A DNA stretch of 64,000 nt. Origin: a bacterium (lineage in GTDB: Bacteria; Pseudomonadota; Gammaproteobacteria; Burkholderiales; Burkholderiaceae_C). Position 1 is the stretch's first letter, and each line of letters starts with the position of its first letter. The stretch lies in assembly GCA_030824555.1 (NCBI GenBank), contig JAVBXK010000030.1, positions 54,818 through 118,817 of the forward strand, given 5' to 3'. A model generated the notes under the pieces. That model worked only from the letters and a program-made list of their open reading frames with translations, did no database searches and was not told the origin of the DNA. Position numbers and translations under genes: made by a program. This document shows, one piece after another, positions 52,193-60,573 of this stretch.

Positions 52193-53479
52193 ATGACACC
52201 CATCACCCACCGTCGGCCCGGCCGCTTTTTCAGCGCCCTCCGCACCCCCTTGCTGGGGGCCTTGCTGCTCGCGGGGTCGGGCCTGCACGCCCAGCCCGCC
52301 AGCACGCTGAAGCTGGCTTACATCGACCCGCTGTCTGGGCCGTTTGCCAACGTGGGTGAGCTGATGCTCTCGCACCTGCAATACGCAGTGGAAGACATCA
52401 ACGCCAAGGGCGGTGTGCTCAAAGGCACCAAACTGCAGCTGCTGCCGTTCGACAGCAAACTGTCCGCCCAGGAAAGCCAGAGCGCGTTTCAGGCTGCAGT
52501 GGACCAGGGTGCCCGTGTGGTGGTGACTGGCGGGTCCGGCTCGTCGGTGGTGGCTGCGCTGGTGCAGGCCGCCAACAAGCACAACGAGCGCAACCCCGAC
52601 AAAGCTGTGCTGGTGCTCAACCACTCGTCCATCGACCCCGACCTGACGGGCAAAGCCTGCAGCTTCTGGCACTTTCAGTTCGAGGCGAACACCGCCATGA
52701 AGATGAAGGCCCTTGCCAACTACATCAAAAAACAGCCCGACGTCCAGAAGGTCTACCTGCTCAACCAGGACTACGCCCATGGCAAGCAGTGGGCCCGCTA
52801 CGGCCAGGAACTGGTGGGCATGGCGCGGCCCGACATCCAGTTCGTCGGCGATGCGCTGCACCCGATTGGCCGTGTCAAAGACTTCGCCCCCTATGTCGCC
52901 AAGGTCAAGAGCACGGGGGCCGATGCGGTCATCACCGGCAACTGGGGGCAAGACATGGTGCTGCTGCTCAAAGCCGCGGGCGACGCGGGTTACAACCTGC
53001 GCTACTTCAACCACAGTGCCGGTTCCATACCCGGCACTGTGCTGGCGGTGTCACAGGTCAAGCTGGGCCAAGTGACCTGGGTGGCCGAGTGGCACCCAGG
53101 CCAGATCGATTCGCCCAAAGTCGACGCCCTGGCCAAGGCCTACCAGGCCAAAACGGGCAAAGATTTCCTGACCCCGCGCATCGACATGACTCCCCGCTTC
53201 CTGGCGGCTGCGGTGAACAAGGCCCAGTCGCTGGACGTGGTGAAGATCGCCAGGGCCATGGAAGATCTGACGCTGGACACTGCCGTGGGCACGGTGCGCA
53301 TGCGCGCTGAAGACCACCAGGCCCTGTTGCCCCAGGTGGTCAACACCATTGCGCCCGTGGACGGCAAAACCGTGAAAACCGGCTGGGAAGGCACCCAGTA
53401 CGGCTTTCGCACCGACGCGGTCTACACCGGCAACGAACTGGCCCAAGGTACCGAGTGCAAGATGAACCGACCCAAGTGA
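52193..53479 (+). CDS. Branched-chain-type ABC transporter substrate-binding protein
   Basis: A 428-residue periplasmic binding protein (type I fold, LivK-like). A signal peptide (to about residue 34, LLLAGSGLHA-Q) precedes LKLAYIDPLSGPFANVGELM, VVVTGGSGSSVVAALV, VYLLNQDYAHGKQWA and ADAVITGNWGQDMVLLLKAA. The family binds amino acids, urea, or aromatic and aliphatic acids. GAGGAG precedes the ATG. It is the only transport component present; permeases and ATPases are missing, so it must use others encoded elsewhere. Location after the TetR gene suggests it captures the acid used by the divergent ligase/carboxylase. Confidence 0.88.
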   Translation: MTPITHRRPGRFFSALRTPLLGALLLAGSGLHAQPASTLKLAYIDPLSGPFANVGELMLSHLQYAVEDINAKGGVLKGTKLQLLPFDSKLSAQESQSAFQAAVDQGARVVVTGGSGSSVVAALVQAANKHNERNPDKAVLVLNHSSIDPDLTGKACSFWHFQFEANTAMKMKALANYIKKQPDVQKVYLLNQDYAHGKQWARYGQELVGMARPDIQFVGDALHPIGRVKDFAPYVAKVKSTGADAVITGNWGQDMVLLLKAAGDAGYNLRYFNHSAGSIPGTVLAVSQVKLGQVTWVAEWHPGQIDSPKVDALAKAYQAKTGKDFLTPRIDMTPRFLAAAVNKAQSLDVVKIARAMEDLTLDTAVGTVRMRAEDHQALLPQVVNTIAPVDGKTVKTGWEGTQYGFRTDAVYTGNELAQGTECKMNRPK

Positions 53480-53518
53480 GGTAAACGTTGCCCTGCCTCC
53501 GCAGTGCCATGCCAACCC

Positions 53519-54760
53519 TCAACCGGGCAAATCCATGGTCGTGTCGGGGGTGGTTGCCACGCACACTTTGTTGCGGCCAGTGGTTTTGGCCTGGTACATC
53601 GCCATGTCGGCGCGCTTCAACACGCTGTTTACCTGGCTGTCCGATGCCGCAAGCGTGGCCACGCCCAGGCTGATGGTGAACGGAATGGTGGCTGGCGGCA
53701 GCCCTTCGGTTGGGTTGATCACTGCGGCTGGGCTGTCTTGCACGGACAGGCGCAACCGGTTGGCCAGTTCGACCGCGCCGTCCAGTGTGGTTTCGGGTAA
53801 CAAAACGGCAAATTCCTCTCCGCCCAGCCGACCCAGGGTGTCTATGCGGCGCAGGCTGTTTTGCAGCACCGCCACCAGGTGTTTGAGCACCGCATCGCCC
53901 GCATCGTGCCCCCATGTGTCATTGACATGTTTGAAGTGGTCTATGTCGATCATCACCAGTGCCGTTGACGCGCCCGTGCGTTGCACACGCAGGACTTCCT
54001 GCTCAAGCACACTGAGGAAGCTGCGGCGGTTGTGCGCACCGGTCAGTGCATCCTGGTAGGCCAGGGTGCGCAGTTCTTCCAGGGTTGATGTGTGTTCGGC
54101 ATGGATGGCGGCAAGTTGCCTGGCCATTTCATTGAAACCGCGTGCTGTTTCGGCCAGCTCGTCATTGCCCATGGCATCGATCTGGTGGGTGAGGTTGCCG
54201 GTTGCGATTTCGCGGCTGGCGACGTTCAAGGCCGTCAGGCTGCGGGTCAGCAGCTGACCCAGGAGCATGGAAAACACCGCCACAGCGGCCATCACACCCA
54301 GCGCGATGGCAATGGTGCGGTTCTTGACCGATACCAGCAGCGCGGTCATTTCATCCAGTTGAATACCAAACCATGCAGTGCCATAACGCTTGCCCGCCAC
54401 CTCGATCACCACGTTGCGTACCAGCATGTCTTCGTCTGGTGCGGCCTGCGTTGCAACGGCGGGGCGCGAGCCCGGCGCGACAGACACCATGTGCTTGTCT
54501 TGTTCATCCCGAAAGTCCACATATGCCACCTGACCCGATGCCACCAGTTCGGTAGCCAGGTTATGCAGGGTGGACACGTCATAGGCCACCATGGCATCTC
54601 GGGCCGCTGCTGCCAACAGTTGTGCCGTCACGCTGGCCCGGTGGTCGATTTGCTGCTGACAGGCACTGCGCATCTGAGACAGCACCGACACCACCAGCAC
54701 AGTCAGCAAAACCGCCTGAATCAGTGTGATGCCGAGTACCGTTTTGGTCCGGAATTTCAT
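53519..54760 (-). CDS. Membrane diguanylate cyclase (sensor-HAMP-GGDEF)
   Basis: A 413-residue c-di-GMP synthase. Membrane helices at about 8-28 and 148-170 enclose a ~115-residue periplasmic domain (AYDVSTLHNLATELVASGQV). HAMP follows (about 168-222; LTRSLTALNVASREIATGNL), then a coiled coil and GGDEF (about 245-405) with RLGGEEFAVLLPET and a RRID inhibitory site. The gene starts 25 bp after a PhnD-like binding protein gene and is probably co-transcribed with it. Ligand-loaded binding protein may control the cyclase. Confidence 0.9.
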   Translation of the reverse strand: MKFRTKTVLGITLIQAVLLTVLVVSVLSQMRSACQQQIDHRASVTAQLLAAAARDAMVAYDVSTLHNLATELVASGQVAYVDFRDEQDKHMVSVAPGSRPAVATQAAPDEDMLVRNVVIEVAGKRYGTAWFGIQLDEMTALLVSVKNRTIAIALGVMAAVAVFSMLLGQLLTRSLTALNVASREIATGNLTHQIDAMGNDELAETARGFNEMARQLAAIHAEHTSTLEELRTLAYQDALTGAHNRRSFLSVLEQEVLRVQRTGASTALVMIDIDHFKHVNDTWGHDAGDAVLKHLVAVLQNSLRRIDTLGRLGGEEFAVLLPETTLDGAVELANRLRLSVQDSPAAVINPTEGLPPATIPFTISLGVATLAASDSQVNSVLKRADMAMYQAKTTGRNKVCVATTPDTTMDLPG

Positions 54761-54785
54761 GTTGTGTGGCGCTGGGGCGCCGTGT

Positions 54786-55604
54786 TCATTGCACCGTCCC
54801 GATCAGCGATTTCAGGTCGAGTCGGCGCACGCCGTCATAGTCCCGGTCGGCCGCAATTTCAAAACCTTTGAAGGCGATGGCGGCCAACAACTTCTTGCCC
54901 ACCTCGTCTTCGTGCAAGCTGACGAATGCCTGTTGCAGCTTGTCGGCCACAGCAGGCGAAACGCGGGGGTGAACGCAGAACGGATGCGATGGGTACACCG
55001 CCGTTTTGTGCAGCACCCGCAAATTGTTGGCCAGTTGCGGGTCTGCTGTTTGCAGCACTTTCAGTATGGTGCCGCCAGCATCGAAATTGCCGGCTGCCAC
55101 GCTTTTCAGCACCGAGTCGTGCGATTGCACATAGCGGGCTTGCACGTGTATGCCTTGCTTGTGCAGCTCGGCTTGCGTCAGGATGCTCGCGGCAAATGCC
55201 AGAGGGGTCGGGAAGCTGACCGTGGTGCCGTCAATGTCCCGCAGCGCCTTGATTCGGCCGTCCTTGCGCACAATCAGAATGCCCTCCAGCGGTTGTTCCC
55301 GTTCACGCGCGAACGCCCGGTAGCCAGGCTGGGCGCTGTAAACCTGATAGTGGTAAGGGTTCATGTACGCGATGTCGTACTCACCCTTGTCAAGCCGGTC
55401 GCCAAAGGCGGGGATGCTGGGCGCGGTTCGAAAGCGCAACGCCAGGCCAGCGCGCCTGCCCACTTCGTCCAACAAGGGGGACCATTCTTCGGCCAGCTTG
55501 GCCGCAGGTTTGAGCGGTGTGATGCCCACAGTCAGCGTTTGGGCATGCACACCGCACGCGACACACAATGCACCGAACAGACCCAACCAACTGATTCGTT
55601 TCAT
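54786..55604 (-). CDS. PhnD-like phosphate/phosphonate-type solute-binding protein
   Basis: A 272-residue periplasmic binding protein. The signal peptide ends near residue 21 (ACGVHA-Q). LTVGITPLKPAAKLAEEWSP, GEYDIAYMNPYHYQVYSAQP, DGTTVSFPTPLAFAASILTQ and HDSVLKSVAAGNFDAGGTI are characteristic of the PhnD/SsuA2-like group. No phosphonate transport or lyase genes are nearby. It precedes a membrane diguanylate cyclase by 25 bp, pointing to a sensing role. The true ligand may not be a phosphonate. Confidence 0.85.
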   Translation of the reverse strand: MKRISWLGLFGALCVACGVHAQTLTVGITPLKPAAKLAEEWSPLLDEVGRRAGLALRFRTAPSIPAFGDRLDKGEYDIAYMNPYHYQVYSAQPGYRAFAREREQPLEGILIVRKDGRIKALRDIDGTTVSFPTPLAFAASILTQAELHKQGIHVQARYVQSHDSVLKSVAAGNFDAGGTILKVLQTADPQLANNLRVLHKTAVYPSHPFCVHPRVSPAVADKLQQAFVSLHEDEVGKKLLAAIAFKGFEIAADRDYDGVRRLDLKSLIGTVQ

Positions 55605-55765
55605 GAACGTGGCCCCGCTGTTGAATACATTTTTGATGTTACCCCTTGCGATACGGCGTTTGACATGCGCTGGTGTCGCATTCGTTGTTGGTCATGTGTT
55701 CTGCGCTGTGCCTAGAATGTCCGCATAGTGGCCAAGGGTATTGGCCACCGAACAGAAAGCCCCCC

Positions 55766-57175
55766 ATGCCCGCCTTCACGTGGAGCAGTTTGTTTGAAAC
55801 CGGCCTCGCCGAGGTGGATGCCCAGCATCGGCGGCTGGTCGGTCTGGTCAACCAGTTGGGGGAGGATGCCCACAGCGGCGACCCTGCGCGCATCGACCAG
55901 GCCCTGGCCGAACTGGCTGACTACACCGTGTACCACTTCCAGTGCGAGGAGGGCATCATGACCGCAGCTGGCGTGGCGGCCCGGCATGCCGACCGCCACC
56001 GCGACACGCACCAGCGCTTTGTGGCCCAGGTGGTGGACTGGATCAACCGGCGCAAGGCTGGGGAAGACCTTCACCTGGCACCTTTGATCGAGTTTCTGGC
56101 CAATTGGCTGGTGTTCCACATTTTGGGTGACGACCAGTCTTTGGGGCGGCAAGTGCTGGCCGTGCGTGCGGGGGTGTCCCCTGACGATGCCTATGCGCAG
56201 GACCAGTCATCTGACGATCCCAGGACGGGCATTTTGTTGAGCGCTTTGCGCAACCTGTATGCAGGCCTGGCAGCTAGAAACGAACAGTTGGTAGCGGCCC
56301 AGGCTTCGCTGACCGCACTCAATGCCACGCTCGAAAAACGGGTGGACGAGCGCACGGCCGAACTACGTGAGACCAATGAGCGCTTGCAGTCCGAACAGGC
56401 ACGCGCCATCGAAGCCGAAAAAATGGCTTCACTGGGGCGCATGGTTGCTGGGTTTGCACATGAGGTGAACACGCCTGTGGGCGTCGCACTGGGTGCCACG
56501 TCGCATGCCCAGGAACTGGTGGCCGAGCTGGGTAAATTGATGGAACAGGACGAAGTCCGCGAGGAAGACCTGAATTTGCGCATGGGCATGCTGGCCGAGG
56601 CGACCGAGCTGGCTACGGGCAACCTCCACCGAGCGGCCGATATGGTGCAACGCTTCAAACGCACGGCGGTGGACCAGTCGTCAGAACGCGAGCGCGTGTA
56701 CGAACTGGCCGAGGTGTTTGAAGACGTTGAACGCAGCCTGCGCAACGAGTTCAAGTACACGCGCATCCGAGTGGCCTGGCATTGCCCGCCAGGATTGCGT
56801 TTGCATGGCCCTGCGGGTGCGGTGGCGCAGGTGCTGATCAACCTGATGCAGAACAGCCGCATCCACGCATTTGCCGATGGCAACGGTGAAGGCACCATTG
56901 AATGGAATGCCGCGCTGGTGGATGGCCAAGTGCACATCGAGTTTGTCGACAACGGTGCGGGTATGCCCACAGAAACCGTGGCCCGGGTGTTCGAACCCTT
57001 CTTCACCACGCGCCGCAGCCAGGGAGGCAGTGGCTTGGGTTTGTACATTGTTCACAACCTGGTGACTCAGGCGCTGCATGGCACCATCCGTTGCGACAGC
57101 GCATCTGGCGCTGGGGTGCGGTTCACCATCGTGTATCCGGCCAATCTGGCCATCGAACAACCAACTGCCTCATGA
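55766..57175 (+). CDS. Hemerythrin-domain sensor histidine kinase
   Basis: A 469-residue soluble kinase. A bacteriohemerythrin domain (about 5-130) has all diiron ligands: H21, H57, E61, H78, H82, H118 and D123. A coiled coil (about 165-215) leads to a kinase core: H232 in GFAHEVNTPVGVALG, VLINLMQNSRIHAF, DNGAGMPTETV and GGSGLGLYIVHNLV. It lacks membrane segments, so it should sense O2 (or NO/redox) in the cytoplasm. ATG 55766 begins the hemerythrin domain. Its stop overlaps the ATG of the HD-GYP response regulator (ATGA), making that its evident partner. Confidence 0.9.
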   Translation: MPAFTWSSLFETGLAEVDAQHRRLVGLVNQLGEDAHSGDPARIDQALAELADYTVYHFQCEEGIMTAAGVAARHADRHRDTHQRFVAQVVDWINRRKAGEDLHLAPLIEFLANWLVFHILGDDQSLGRQVLAVRAGVSPDDAYAQDQSSDDPRTGILLSALRNLYAGLAARNEQLVAAQASLTALNATLEKRVDERTAELRETNERLQSEQARAIEAEKMASLGRMVAGFAHEVNTPVGVALGATSHAQELVAELGKLMEQDEVREEDLNLRMGMLAEATELATGNLHRAADMVQRFKRTAVDQSSERERVYELAEVFEDVERSLRNEFKYTRIRVAWHCPPGLRLHGPAGAVAQVLINLMQNSRIHAFADGNGEGTIEWNAALVDGQVHIEFVDNGAGMPTETVARVFEPFFTTRRSQGGSGLGLYIVHNLVTQALHGTIRCDSASGAGVRFTIVYPANLAIEQPTAS

Positions 57176-58767
57176 AAATCGTTCGCAAACTGAAAACCGG
57201 TGCCGATGGCACCGTTGGGCCACGGGTGTTGCCGTGGAAGGTGATGGTGGTAGATGACGAACCCGATGTGCTGCGCCTGACGGCTTTGAATCTGCGCGGC
57301 TTTGTGTTCGGGGACCGCCCCATCGAGCTGCTGGAAGCACGCAGCGCCGAGGAAGCCAAGCAGCTGCTGAGCGAGCATTCAGACATTGCGATGGCGCTGG
57401 TCGATGTGGTGATGGAGTCCGACGATGCCGGGCTGAAGCTGGTCGAGTACATCCGAAAAGACCTGAAGAACCTGATGATCCGGCTGGTGATCCGCACCGG
57501 GCAACCCGGCGTGGCACCCGAGCGATACGTGATCGACCACTTCGACATCGACGACTACAAAGACAAGACCGAGCTCACTGCCCAGCGCCTTTACACCACC
57601 GTGCGCAATGCCCTGAAGGGGTATCACGACCTGCAGACCATCGAGCTCAACCGGTTGGGTCTGTCGCGCATTCTCGATGTCACGCCGGACCTGTACAACC
57701 TGCACCGCAACAAGCTGGAAGACTACTTTCAGGGCGTGCTGATGCAGCTCATCGGTATTTGCAAGCTGGGCAAATCGGGTCTGATTTCCACCATCGATGG
57801 CTTGGTGGCCACTGTGGACGGCGAAGACATCCATATCCGCGCCGGTGCCGGCGACTTCGACACGCTCAATGGCGGTGACACGCGGCGGCAAGAGATTGTG
57901 CGGCTGTGCTCGCAAGCGGTCATCACCCACGAAATGCCTGACCGCCTGCGCAATGGTGCGATGGTGCTGCCTTTGCAAGTTGGTGGGAGTGTGCTGGGGT
58001 TTGTGTACCTGGAGGTGGGCGACAAGCTGTCAGCGAGCGACCGCGAACTGATCCAGATCATGGCCAACCAGTGCGCTGCCGCGCTCGACAATTTCCGGCT
58101 GCACCACAGCCTGGAGGAGTCGTATGACGAAGCCATCGACATGCTTGGCCATGTGGCCGAGTTCAAAGACAGTGCCACAGGCACGCATATCCGCCGCATT
58201 CAGGCCTACACGCATCGGCTGGCGCTGGCCATGGGCTGCACGGGGGGCGAGGCCTTGGCCTATGCCAAGGCGAGCCGCTTGCACGATGTGGGCAAGGTGG
58301 GCATTCCCGACAGCATCCTGCGCAAACCCGGGCCGCTGACGGATGACGAGTTCGCTCATATTCAGCGCCACACGCTGATCGGGGATGCCGTGCTCAAGCG
58401 CAGCCCGTCGCTGGCTATGGCCCGGCTGGTGGCCCGCAGCCACCACGAAAAATGGAATGGCAAGGGCTACCCCGATGGGCTGACAGGCGATGCCATCCCC
58501 TTCGTGGCCCGCCTGGTGGCGGTGGTGGATGTGTTCGATGCGCTGGTCAGCGTCCGGCCTTACAAAGGTGCCTGGCAAAAAGACGCCGCATTGGCGCAAA
58601 TCCGAGAAGGCATTGGCAGCCACTTTGATCCAGCCATTGCCGAGACTTTTGCCAACCTGATTGAAAAAGGTGACATGGACGACCTCATCATGGCCGCTAT
58701 CCAGGTCTCTGGCCGCTCGGAGCCTTGTCCTGAGGACTCGGCATTTGTCACGGCGTCAGGTCACTGA
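57172..58767 (+). CDS. Response regulator with DUF3369 and HD-GYP phosphodiesterase domains
   Basis: A 531-residue regulator. The receiver (about 22-145) has DD28-29 and acceptor D78 (ALVDVVMESDD). DUF3369 (about 165-310) follows. The HD-GYP domain (about 320-500) has H371-D372 in LHDVGKVGIPDSIL and SHHEKWNGKGYPDGL, the complete signature for hydrolysing c-di-GMP. It overlaps the hemerythrin kinase gene by four bases. Phosphorylation by that kinase should set phosphodiesterase activity according to oxygen or redox state. Its 3' end overlaps the converging DUF2889 gene by seven bases. Confidence 0.92.
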   Translation: MKIVRKLKTGADGTVGPRVLPWKVMVVDDEPDVLRLTALNLRGFVFGDRPIELLEARSAEEAKQLLSEHSDIAMALVDVVMESDDAGLKLVEYIRKDLKNLMIRLVIRTGQPGVAPERYVIDHFDIDDYKDKTELTAQRLYTTVRNALKGYHDLQTIELNRLGLSRILDVTPDLYNLHRNKLEDYFQGVLMQLIGICKLGKSGLISTIDGLVATVDGEDIHIRAGAGDFDTLNGGDTRRQEIVRLCSQAVITHEMPDRLRNGAMVLPLQVGGSVLGFVYLEVGDKLSASDRELIQIMANQCAAALDNFRLHHSLEESYDEAIDMLGHVAEFKDSATGTHIRRIQAYTHRLALAMGCTGGEALAYAKASRLHDVGKVGIPDSILRKPGPLTDDEFAHIQRHTLIGDAVLKRSPSLAMARLVARSHHEKWNGKGYPDGLTGDAIPFVARLVAVVDVFDALVSVRPYKGAWQKDAALAQIREGIGSHFDPAIAETFANLIEKGDMDDLIMAAIQVSGRSEPCPEDSAFVTASGH

Positions 58768-59324
58768 GCAGGCTTGGCAAACTGCGGCATCAGCCGCGCC
58801 ACGACCGGCCCGCTGGCATCCCACGTCATGCACCGGCCCACAAAAAATGGGGGGGTGGATGCGTCGTGCATGGGTTCACCCCGCTCGATGCGTTGCACTT
58901 CCTGGTGGTGAGGAATGGTTTGGAACGCGGCGGTGGCGATGTTGAACAACAGCTCCCTCAGGTGGGTGCAGCCTTCCAGGCCGCCGATGGTTTTTTCAAT
59001 GGTCTGGCGCCAGCCGCTGCCGATGGTCATGCCCACAAAGCGCCGCATGTGCTGGTTGGCCACACTGCATTCCCCGAACGGGGCCGTGTGCATGCTGGTG
59101 GCGATGTCGTGGATGCACAAGCTGGCGTCCAACGTCACGCGCAAAAACAGGTGGTGGATGGGCTCGCCCGCTTTGCGGACACCGGGGCCGCTGACGTGGT
59201 CGTAGTGCTTGGTGTCGTGCAGCTCGCCTTCCATGTCCCACAGGCCATCGGGCCGGGCAAAACCACGGAAGGTGAGGGTGCGGGTGTGCAGCGGGGTGCG
59301 TTCGTAAGTGGGCGTGGGCAACAT
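58761..59324 (-). CDS. DUF2889 domain protein
   Basis: A 187-residue protein of the DUF2889 family, function unknown. Conserved features are LTFRGFARPDGLWDMEGELH, HHLFLRVTLDASLCIHDIAT and GMTIGSGWRQTIEKTIGGLEGC (split here as GWRQTIEKTIGG). THLRELLFNIATAAFQTI follows. No signal peptide is seen. ATG 59324 begins the conserved part. It converges with the HD-GYP gene, overlapping by seven bases. No metabolic context. Confidence 0.8.
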   Translation of the reverse strand: MLPTPTYERTPLHTRTLTFRGFARPDGLWDMEGELHDTKHYDHVSGPGVRKAGEPIHHLFLRVTLDASLCIHDIATSMHTAPFGECSVANQHMRRFVGMTIGSGWRQTIEKTIGGLEGCTHLRELLFNIATAAFQTIPHHQEVQRIERGEPMHDASTPPFFVGRCMTWDASGPVVARLMPQFAKPAQ

Positions 59325-59384
59325 GGGGCCTGATTGTGCCGTTGGCCGATTGCCCGCTGCGTCGCAGGGGTGTCTGCGCACAGC

Positions 59385-59504
59385 TGGGCAACGGGCGGCA
59401 CGGTGCAAATGCCGCTGCAGGACATGTTTGGTGGAGACTACTTCGGCCGCCTGACCGCCCCGTTTGGCCAGCAGTGGATGGTCAACTGCTCGGCCAAGGT
59501 CTGA
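59385..59504 (+). pseudogene. C-terminal remnant of a PhnB-type VOC gene
   Basis: About 39 codons ending in TGA read TGGTVQMPLQDMF, then DYFGRLTAPFGQQWMVNCSA. This is the characteristic end of PhnB/demethylubiquinone-type VOC proteins (GGTV-MPLQD-F, FG-QWM-NC). Nothing of the N-terminal two thirds lies upstream, where the DUF2889 start and divergent spacer are found. It is therefore a truncated remnant. Confidence 0.65.
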
Positions 59505-59516
59505 TTCACCCCTGAT

Positions 59517-60404
59517 TTACCTCGCCAGCAGCCAGTCGCGCAGCTGCCGTCCCCACAGGTTCATGGCCAGCCCGGCCATCAGCAGGGCCGCCCCGGCAAA
59601 GTGAACGGGTTGCATGGCCTCGCCGTACACCACCCACCCGGTGGTCAGCCCCACCACGGGCACCAGCAGGCTGAATGGTGCCACCTGGTTGGCGGGGTAG
59701 CGGGTGAGCAGGCGCGTCCAGATGCTGTAGCCGAACAGCGTGGCCACCAGCGACAGGTAGGCCAGGGCCGCAAACGCCTCCCAGTTGAATGCCGACAGCG
59801 CGGTGGCCATGGCCCTGGGGCCTTCCAGCCCATATGACAGCAACAGAAAAGGCACCGGTGGTACCAGGCTGCCCCACACCACCAGCCCCAGCTGGTTGAT
59901 GGGGCCGCGCGCGCTGATCACGCGGGTGACCACGTTGCTGGCTGCCCATGACGTGGCAGCCGCCAATGTCAGCCCAAAGCCCAGCAGGGGCATGTGCGCA
60001 CCGTGCGCCGAGCCGATGAGTGCCAGCCCGCAACCCGCCAGCAGCAGCCCGCCCAGCTGGTGGGCGGCCCAGTGTTCCTTCAGCACCACCGCCGCCAGCA
60101 CCAGCGTGAAAAACGCCTGCGACTGCAACACCAGCGACGCCAAGCCCGTGGGCATGCCCAGCTTCACCGCCGTGAACAAAAACGCAAACTGCCCGACCGA
60201 CGCCGTCAGCCCGTAAAGCAAGAGCAACTTGACCGGCACGTTGGGCCTGCGCACAAACAGAATGGCCGGAAACGCCGCCAGCAAAAAGCGCAGCGCACCC
60301 AGCAGCAGCGGTGGCACGTGTGTGACGCCCACCTTCACCACCACGAAGTTCAGGCCCCACGCCACCACCACCAACAGGGCCAGGCCGAGGTCAACCGGGC
60401 GCAC
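59517..60404 (-). CDS. EamA/DMT-family transporter
   Basis: A 295-residue inner-membrane protein with ten hydrophobic segments in two EamA repeats: VVVAWGLNFVVVKVGVTHVP with PLLLGALRFLLAAFPAILF, and TSWAASNVVTRVISARGPIN. It resembles the YdcZ/RhaT-like exporters of amino acids or metabolites. GTG 60404 is chosen (GAGAG seven bases before) and gives the family's usual length; a TTG at 60461 would add 19 unconserved residues. Substrate unknown. Confidence 0.87.
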   Translation of the reverse strand: MRPVDLGLALLVVVAWGLNFVVVKVGVTHVPPLLLGALRFLLAAFPAILFVRRPNVPVKLLLLYGLTASVGQFAFLFTAVKLGMPTGLASLVLQSQAFFTLVLAAVVLKEHWAAHQLGGLLLAGCGLALIGSAHGAHMPLLGFGLTLAAATSWAASNVVTRVISARGPINQLGLVVWGSLVPPVPFLLLSYGLEGPRAMATALSAFNWEAFAALAYLSLVATLFGYSIWTRLLTRYPANQVAPFSLLVPVVGLTTGWVVYGEAMQPVHFAGAALLMAGLAMNLWGRQLRDWLLAR

Positions 60405-60573
60405 GTGCGTTGCTCTCTGTGAAAGGGGGGTGAAACATGGCAATGAAACTGCTGCAAACAAAACGGCTATTGTGGCGTGCCGGAGGCGGGCCGCGCTTCA
60501 GCGACAATGACCGCATGAGCGCCGAGGTTTTGGTCCGACGCCCACGTCACACCTATCCGCACTCCACCTCATC

